From positions 1 to 20,289 of the forward strand of contig CAZRIE010000074.1 of assembly GCA_964600075.1 (NCBI GenBank): 20,289 nt of DNA. The letters run 5' to 3'. This stretch comes from CAZRIE01 sp964600075. Lineage in GTDB: Bacteria; Bacteroidota; Bacteroidia; Flavobacteriales; Flavobacteriaceae. The number at the start of each line of letters is the position of its first letter. The first letter of the stretch is position 1. The notes beneath the pieces are model-generated. The model was not told the origin of the DNA and did not search any database. It worked only from the letters and a program-made list of their open reading frames with translations. Below are positions 15,774-20,289 of the stretch, in pieces. A program made the translations under genes and the position numbers.

Positions 15774-16150
15774 TTATAAGTTTTTGTTCTTTTTGTAATT
15801 ATTCGGTGTACCACTTTTTAAGGGGATAAAAACCTCGGCTTCCCATTCTAGTTCATTACCGCCCATATTCGGGTTGGTGTGGAAAATTTCCAATAGTTTT
15901 TTGTAATGGAGGTTTTATTTTCTTCCGCATATTCAAGAAGTACGTGCCACGCCCGATCTGAGGTAATGTAATTGCCGTTATAAATGGCACGTAACCCTTT
16001 TGTTGTTTTACCTGCTTGTAAACGAGATTTTTCCGCTGGAGAAAGCTTCGTCTTAAATCGAACAACATAGTCGTGGGGCTTAATAAATAAATACCAAAAT
16101 AGTGGTCCGATGAGTGTAACTCCCAAGAATAGGCCTATTTTTCTTCGCAT
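15774..16150 (-). pseudogene. GyrI-like effector-binding protein, frameshifted
   Basis: As it stands the frame from ATG 16150 stops at 15848 after 100 residues. The protein has an N-terminal membrane anchor (LFLGVTLIGPLFWYLFIK) and PHDYVVRFKTK, then GLRAIYNGNYITSDRAWHVLLEYAEEN, which looks like an AraC/GyrI effector-binding domain. Its usual ending is found in another frame: LLEIFHTNPNMGG, then ELEWEAEVFIPLK, ending at TAA 15774. One extra T in the T6 run at 15897-15902 would join the two halves into about 125 residues. I recall longer flavobacterial proteins that share the PHDYVVRFKTK start but carry an SRPBCC domain before the GyrI part, so an internal deletion is also possible. It sits 4 nt after the haloperoxidase gene. 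Confidence 0.75.
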
Positions 16151-16154
16151 TTGC

Positions 16155-17513
16155 TTAATGTTCGTTTACGGCCATTCTTACGGCAGCTGTCATTTTTAAG
16201 TTATCGATTACAAATTTACCGAGGTCGCGTCCCTGTTTCACACCTACTTCTACAGCGGCACGGTAATGAATACCTCCGTACATTCTGCTGATAGCAGCTT
16301 CATCAGCGGCCTGGCTAAACGACTTGAAAGTTCTTATTGGTAGCCCGTAAGGTACTTCGGTATCGTCGTCGAATGCAAAATTATCTCCGAAAACATCGGT
16401 CAGGGCGATGGAAGCTGCCCCGGAAACCACACTATGTCCGCTGGTATATTCAGGAAAAGGAGGGGTCTGTAAAACTGGTTTCCAACTGTCGTCAATATGT
16501 TGGTTGATCAAGGTTTCAGGGCGAATAAGGTTACTTCGGTACTTCTCGTCCCAGCAACTGATAAAGGCATCGGCCATGGCGATCGATGCCTTGGTGTACG
16601 CATATAAGGTTTTATCAAAATCGCTATCAGTTTTCACAGCGGCAATTTTGGTAATGCCCATCCAGTGGGCACCTGGCGTGATTTTTTTGGTCGCGAACAT
16701 CAAATGGCCCCGCGTTACCGAAACATAGGGGTTACAGTCCCAGAATTGAGCTATCTGAATCTCTTCCGATGTATCGCCCTTTTCGGTAATCTGATTACTG
16801 ATATCGTAGACTTCTTTCAATTCTTTATAGAAATCGGAACCTTCTTCCATAGAAAATTCCGGTGGGGGCGAAGGTTTGAATTGTTGTGCCGAATCGATTA
16901 CGAACGGTCGAATTTTGTTCCAATGAGGCTCGATACCGTCCATATAGGCTGGGGGGGTAGGTTGCCATCTTGTAGGGTCATCGGAATCTACCGTGAATTT
17001 CGGCATAGTACGGGTCTGGGCATAGTTGTCTTTATCCATCCATTCACCGATATGATCTGCTACTTTTAATCCATAGTCTTTTGACGCAATGAACAAAGTG
17101 GGGTTTTTGCCTTCCCAATTACTGTAAAGGCTATCGCGTAATGCCTCCATTCTATCCTCTGAAAAGATGAGCCTTTTGCTCAATTCCATATGGGCGACCA
17201 TAGCGGCGACATCGTAATTGATCGCCTTGTTCGAATCAGGTTTCGGAATGGCGGTCAAATCACGAACCTGCTGGGCCAACGAAAGGTACTCGTCATTCTC
17301 AAGTGCCATGATTTCATAGGCCGCAATATTGGGGTAGACGAAAATACGACTTGCCACGGGGGGCGAGAAAATATCGTGGATCATGATTTCGGTAACCTTC
17401 TCTAAGGAGGCATGTAGTTCTTCCGGTGTAATTGTTATAGGGCCCTCTTTTTTTTCCGCACTACAGGAAACTAAAAAAAGCAACGTCATAAATACAATCG
17501 AAATCTGCTTCAT
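16155..17513 (-). CDS. Vanadium-dependent haloperoxidase lipoprotein (iodoperoxidase-like)
   Basis: Start chosen is ATG 17513 (452 residues), which gives a lipoprotein leader ending LVSC (Cys17); the upstream extension to 17609 has no leader character. The enzyme would oxidise halides with hydrogen peroxide at a vanadate cofactor in the periplasm or at the surface. Active-site motifs of the vanadium haloperoxidase/PAP2 superfamily are all present: Trp321, Lys324 and Arg331 (WDEKYRSNLIRPET), Ser358-Gly359-His360 (TSGHS), Arg410 and His416 (SRMYGGIHYRA). From memory these numbers coincide with those of the Zobellia galactanivorans iodoperoxidase ZgVIPO1. Length and helical composition also fit. 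It is the first gene of an operon with the GyrI-like and propeller genes. Halide preference cannot be proven from sequence, and an acid phosphatase role is less likely. Confidence 0.9.
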   Translation of the reverse strand: MKQISIVFMTLLFLVSCSAEKKEGPITITPEELHASLEKVTEIMIHDIFSPPVASRIFVYPNIAAYEIMALENDEYLSLAQQVRDLTAIPKPDSNKAINYDVAAMVAHMELSKRLIFSEDRMEALRDSLYSNWEGKNPTLFIASKDYGLKVADHIGEWMDKDNYAQTRTMPKFTVDSDDPTRWQPTPPAYMDGIEPHWNKIRPFVIDSAQQFKPSPPPEFSMEEGSDFYKELKEVYDISNQITEKGDTSEEIQIAQFWDCNPYVSVTRGHLMFATKKITPGAHWMGITKIAAVKTDSDFDKTLYAYTKASIAMADAFISCWDEKYRSNLIRPETLINQHIDDSWKPVLQTPPFPEYTSGHSVVSGAASIALTDVFGDNFAFDDDTEVPYGLPIRTFKSFSQAADEAAISRMYGGIHYRAAVEVGVKQGRDLGKFVIDNLKMTAAVRMAVNEH

Positions 17514-17589
17514 CTTTCTACTATTTTCGTTTAATTTATAAACTTGAACATTATGATTGTTAGATGTAATCAAAAAGAATCCACGGTTC

Positions 17590-17946
17590 TTATGGCAAAT
17601 GACCCCCACATGCCTTAGTGATTTTGGTTTGTTCGAGCCGGGACTTCAAAATTACATTATTTTCCCCTTTTAAATAAAGCTTATCGGCAATTTGGTTGGT
17701 GGTAAGGTGAACATCTACCGATTCGTCATTATAGAAATGAGCCACTGCCACCCCGCACCATTATAATAATAGAGATAGTTCAGTACATTAAGTTGGGGAA
17801 TCATTTACTGTGCTCTTAAAGCCCATGCCGGAATCCGGAGCACTGATTCTCTGAAGTGGCTTAACTTTCTTTATCTATTCTTGTACAGGTAAACACGCTC
17901 AGAAAGCTTAAAAACAGTCCATAAAATGTCTTTTCTTCCACAGCAT
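17590..17946 (-). pseudogene. N-terminal remnant of an FG-GAP (CRTAC1/ASPIC-type) lipoprotein gene
   Basis: No single frame is open, but three minus-strand frames read in order as the start of one protein. First comes a lipoprotein-like leader, FYGLFLSFLSVFTC. Then LQRISAPDSGMGFKSTVNDS. Then LNVLNYLYYYNGAG, and finally GVAVAHFYNDESVDVHLTTN continuing QIADKLYLKGENN. This order and wording match the N-terminus of FG-GAP/VCBS lipoproteins with a C-terminal ASPIC/UnbV domain (typically NYLYYYNGGGVAVxDFNNDG). At least three frameshifts are needed, for example one G short in the run near 17750. The calcium motif DxNxDG has decayed to HFYNDES. The remaining part of the gene, normally several hundred residues or more, is absent: the haloperoxidase gene begins 76 nt beyond. 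Confidence 0.75.
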
Positions 17947-18106
17947 AAATGATGGGGCGAGATAGTCATTCGCTCACTGAATACGAAATGGTAGTACGCC
18001 CAAATTTTTTGTATTATTTTTAAGTTATCAGATTATGGGCCGATATTTTAGTTATTATCAAATAATCCGATATATTTAACGCACATAATCAAACCAGACT
18101 CATAAA
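17947..18106 (+). promoter_or_regulatory. Upstream region of the symporter gene with an inverted repeat
   Basis: The rest of the 590-nt gap between the haloperoxidase and symporter genes. It holds TATCAGATTAT (18026-18036) and ATAATCCGATA (18062-18072), an inverted repeat with one mismatch in 11 and 25 nt between the arms. TATATTTA (18071-18078) resembles TAnnTTTG except for the last base. A sugar-responsive operator is possible. No open reading frame is seen. Confidence 0.35.
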
Positions 18107-19759
18107 ATGATTGGAATATTCTCTTTTGTAGGCTTTACCGCTTTGGTGGCCATAATATCATATTATGCCACGCGAACGACCGATGAGAACTCTTCAGATG
18201 GGTATTTTCTTGGAGGAAGAAGCCTTACGGCCGGGGTTATTGCCGGATCACTTTTATTGACCAACCTTTCAACCGAGCAGATTGTTGGACTGAACGGGCA
18301 AGCCTATACCGAAGGTATCGTTGTAATGGCTTGGGAGACTTTGGCTGCCATTGCCATGGTGGTTACCGCCATTTTTTTACTTCCAAGATACTTGAAAGGA
18401 GGTATAACTACAGTACCACAGTTTTTAAAAGACCGGTACGATGTTACCACCAAAACCCTTACTTCGGCTTTGTTCTTGACGGGTTATGTTATCGTTCTTT
18501 TACCTACTATCTTATACTCAGGGGCCCTAGCCATAAGTACCATGTTCGATATACCGGAGATGTTGGGTGTTTCGCATAGTACCGCCTTAAATATGTGTAT
18601 TTGGGGTATTGGTATTATAGGTTCTATCTACGCGGTCTTTGGAGGACTAAAGGCCGTAGCGGTTTCTGATAGTATAAATGCCATCGGCTTGTTGATAGGT
18701 GGTTTGTTAATACCCATATTCGGTTTAATGGCCATTGGCGATGGAAGTGTATTTGATGGTTTGAGCGTACTTTATGAAAACAATCCCGAAAAATTCGATT
18801 CTACAGGTGAGATTACCAACAGTGTGCCTTTTTCTACCCTCTTTACGGGTATGATGCTTATAAACTTGTTTTACTGGGGTACCAATCAACAAATTATTCA
18901 ACGTGCATTGGGTGCGAAAAACCTGGCAGAGGGTCAGAAAGGACTATTGCTGGCTTCATTTATTAAGATATTGGGGCCTCTGATCGTCGTTTTGCCCGGT
19001 ATTATAGCCTATGAATATTTTAAGGGTGGATTAGACCTACCCGATCAGGCCTATCCTGCACTTGTCAATGCCGTACTGCCGAAATATTTGGTTGGCTTTT
19101 TTGTGGCGGTGCTATTCGGTGCCATATTGAGTTCCTTTAATAGTGTGTTGAACAGCTCGGTAACCCTCTTTGGATTGGATATCTACAAACAGCATATTAA
19201 TCCTGAAGCAAACGAGCGAACTGTCGTTAAATACGGCAAGATTTTCGGGATAATATTAGCTATCGGAGCTATGTTGATAGCTCCATTGATTGCTAGTGCC
19301 GGAAGCCTTTTTGCCTATCTACAAGAAGTAAACGGCATCTATACTATACCGATATTTACAATAATAGTAGTCGGTTATTTGACCAAGCGTGTTCCGGCTA
19401 TTGCCGCAAAAATCGGTATTGTAGCTGGTGTTGTCCTATATTGCTTCAGCCAATTTTTTCTGAAAGATCTATTTGTCAATGAGGCTATGGAAAAGGCCGC
19501 CGGATCGGGAGTCACCGATACTGCAGCCTTAGCCCTTGTTGAGGCTGAGGCCTATCCCCATTTCATTCATGTTATGGCGATTCTTTTTGTTTCAAATGCT
19601 CTGATTATGCTCCTTATTGGAAAAATATGGCCTAATAAAGAGGCGTTTGAGTTGAAGTATACGAAGCAAGTTTCTATAGAGCCCTATAAGTACGTAAAGC
19701 AGGTAGGTATTGCGATTTGCCTCATAGTGATAGGCCTTTATGTTTATTTTGCCCGTTAG
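18107..19759 (+). CDS. Sodium/sugar symporter of the SSS family (SGLT-like)
   Basis: Inner-membrane transporter of 550 residues with 13-14 hydrophobic segments. It follows the vSGLT pattern closely: NLSTEQIVGLNGQAY (53-67), GGLKAVAVSDSINAIGLLIGG (179-199), NLFYWGTNQQIIQRALGAKN (253-272) and ILSSFNSVLNSSVTLFGLDI (340-359). Residues that bind galactose in vSGLT appear kept, from memory of that structure: Glu77, Lys287 (SFIKILGP) and Gln406 (YLQEVNG). Ser342-Ser343 fit the Na2 sodium site. This favours a sugar rather than an amino acid, proline or acetate as substrate. It converges on xylA, so xylose is the best guess. Start ATG 18107 gives a proper extracellular N-terminus and first helix. Confidence 0.92.
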   Translation: MIGIFSFVGFTALVAIISYYATRTTDENSSDGYFLGGRSLTAGVIAGSLLLTNLSTEQIVGLNGQAYTEGIVVMAWETLAAIAMVVTAIFLLPRYLKGGITTVPQFLKDRYDVTTKTLTSALFLTGYVIVLLPTILYSGALAISTMFDIPEMLGVSHSTALNMCIWGIGIIGSIYAVFGGLKAVAVSDSINAIGLLIGGLLIPIFGLMAIGDGSVFDGLSVLYENNPEKFDSTGEITNSVPFSTLFTGMMLINLFYWGTNQQIIQRALGAKNLAEGQKGLLLASFIKILGPLIVVLPGIIAYEYFKGGLDLPDQAYPALVNAVLPKYLVGFFVAVLFGAILSSFNSVLNSSVTLFGLDIYKQHINPEANERTVVKYGKIFGIILAIGAMLIAPLIASAGSLFAYLQEVNGIYTIPIFTIIVVGYLTKRVPAIAAKIGIVAGVVLYCFSQFFLKDLFVNEAMEKAAGSGVTDTAALALVEAEAYPHFIHVMAILFVSNALIMLLIGKIWPNKEAFELKYTKQVSIEPYKYVKQVGIAICLIVIGLYVYFAR

Positions 19760-19773
19760 GGTAGAAATAGACC

Positions 19774-19824
19774 AAAAAAATAGACCTACAAGGATTACCA
19801 ACTAGATGGCCTTCTTGTAGGTCT
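19774..19824 (-). terminator. Intrinsic terminator of xylA between convergent genes
   Basis: An 11-bp perfect stem, AGACCTACAAG (19782-19792) and CTTGTAGGTCT (19814-19824), with a 21-nt loop. On the minus strand it is followed by A and then seven T (19774-19780), a proper U-tract for xylA. In the plus direction the tail (TAATTCTT) is weak, so it may stop symporter transcription less well. Confidence 0.85.
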
Positions 19825-19855
19825 TAATTCTTAGGATATCTAGAGGTCCGTCAAA

Positions 19856-20289
19856 TTATATATACTGGTTTACAATATTCTCGAACAGTTCTTGTTTACC
19901 GCTCTGTAGATCGAGTTCCCCGTTTTCTTTGGCAATCTCGTACAGGTCTTTGAAATCGAGTTTTCCATTTTCAAAATCTTTTCCTTTTGCTGAATCGAAA
20001 GAGCTGTAACGTTTCGTACGAAGCTCATCGTATTTTGAAGAGGAAATAATTTTATCAGCGGTAATCAATGCCCTTGCAAATGTATCGGCACCTCCGATAT
20101 GGGCATGGAAAACATCGTCCATATCGGTAGAATTTCTTCTGATTTTCGCATCGAAATTGACACCGCCGCCTTGTAAGCCACCGGCTTTTAAAAAGACCAG
20201 CATGGCCTCCGTAACCTCTGTAAGGTTATTCGGAAACTGATCGGTATCCCATCCATTTTGATAATCACCTCTGTTGGCATCTACGCTTC
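19856..20289 (-). CDS. xylA: Xylose isomerase, C-terminal part (cut by window edge)
   Basis: The last 143 residues of xylose isomerase; the gene continues past the right edge. The enzyme interconverts D-xylose and D-xylulose in the cytoplasm with two divalent metals. The visible part has SVDANRGDYQNGWDTDQFPN, which holds metal-binding Asp residues of the TIM barrel, then LKAGGLQGGGVNFDAKIRR, STDMDDVFHAHIGGADTFAR and a charged C-terminal tail of helices (KDFENGKLDFKDLYEIAKENG). All are characteristic of class II XylA. The frame is open to the window edge. It ends with its own terminator and faces the SGLT-type symporter, which suggests a xylose uptake and catabolism locus; xylulokinase would be expected to the right. 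Confidence 0.96.
   Translation of the reverse strand, partial: SVDANRGDYQNGWDTDQFPNNLTEVTEAMLVFLKAGGLQGGGVNFDAKIRRNSTDMDDVFHAHIGGADTFARALITADKIISSSKYDELRTKRYSSFDSAKGKDFENGKLDFKDLYEIAKENGELDLQSGKQELFENIVNQYI

Noticed and set aside
15856..16068. 70-codon open frame overlapping the GyrI-like gene
   Set aside because: Translation shows no family features; the real continuation of the gene is in the third frame.
16408..17069. Plus-strand open frames opposite the haloperoxidase gene
   Set aside because: They are antisense to conserved active-site segments and show no protein features.
17514..17609. 32-residue N-terminal extension of the haloperoxidase
   Set aside because: It would bury the lipoprotein leader inside the protein; ATG 17513 gives a standard lipobox at Cys17.
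1..20289. tRNA, rRNA, CRISPR arrays, insertion sequences, attachment sites
   Set aside because: Read through on both strands; no cloverleaf, regularly spaced repeats, transposase or integrase was seen.

Overview
The window looks like chromosomal DNA of a marine member of the Flavobacteriaceae (Zobellia/Maribacter/Arenibacter-like). Supporting signs are Bacteroidetes-type promoters (TTG - about 19 nt - TAnnTTTG), many short-leader lipoproteins, AT-rich leaders without clear Shine-Dalgarno sites, a DNA polymerase III alpha with a fused N-terminal exonuclease, an algal-type sulfatase, a vanadium haloperoxidase closely matching the Zobellia iodoperoxidase, and a sugar symporter facing xylose isomerase. 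I see no tRNA, rRNA, CRISPR array, insertion sequence or prophage.

Layout. 1-197: promoter and leader of a gene lying off the left edge. 198-3041 (minus): secreted ARSA-like sulfatase, small lipoprotein and an HExxH protein of unknown function. 3239-8130 (plus): dnaE with its own proofreading domain, then trxA with its own promoter and a strong terminator. 8192-9785 (minus): NTF2-like secreted protein, then a marR-DOMON pair. A 44-bp perfect palindrome covers the marR promoter, and its 12-bp core recurs before the DOMON gene, which suggests a two-site autoregulated circuit. 9899-14866: a divergent pair with a 39-bp gap. On the minus strand is an HD phosphohydrolase fused to a Pycsar-effector-like membrane domain. 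On the plus strand is a 1241-residue lipoprotein that reads as metallophosphoesterase, kinase-like domain, RTX-like repeats and Omp85 barrel. 14911-17513 (minus): a tightly packed operon of vanadium haloperoxidase, a frameshifted GyrI-like gene and a propeller-like lipoprotein. 17590-17946 (minus): decayed N-terminal fragment of an FG-GAP/CRTAC1-type lipoprotein gene. 18107-20289: SGLT-type symporter (plus) converging on the 3' part of xylA (minus), with a terminator between them.

Most exported products probably act at the cell envelope: sulfatase and haloperoxidase on algal or halide substrates, sugar uptake feeding xylose isomerisation. The most novel candidates are the multidomain phosphoesterase/kinase-like/Omp85 protein, the orphan HD-Pycsar fusion next to it, and the MarR palindrome circuit. 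Two decaying genes (GyrI-like and FG-GAP) were found by reading across frames.
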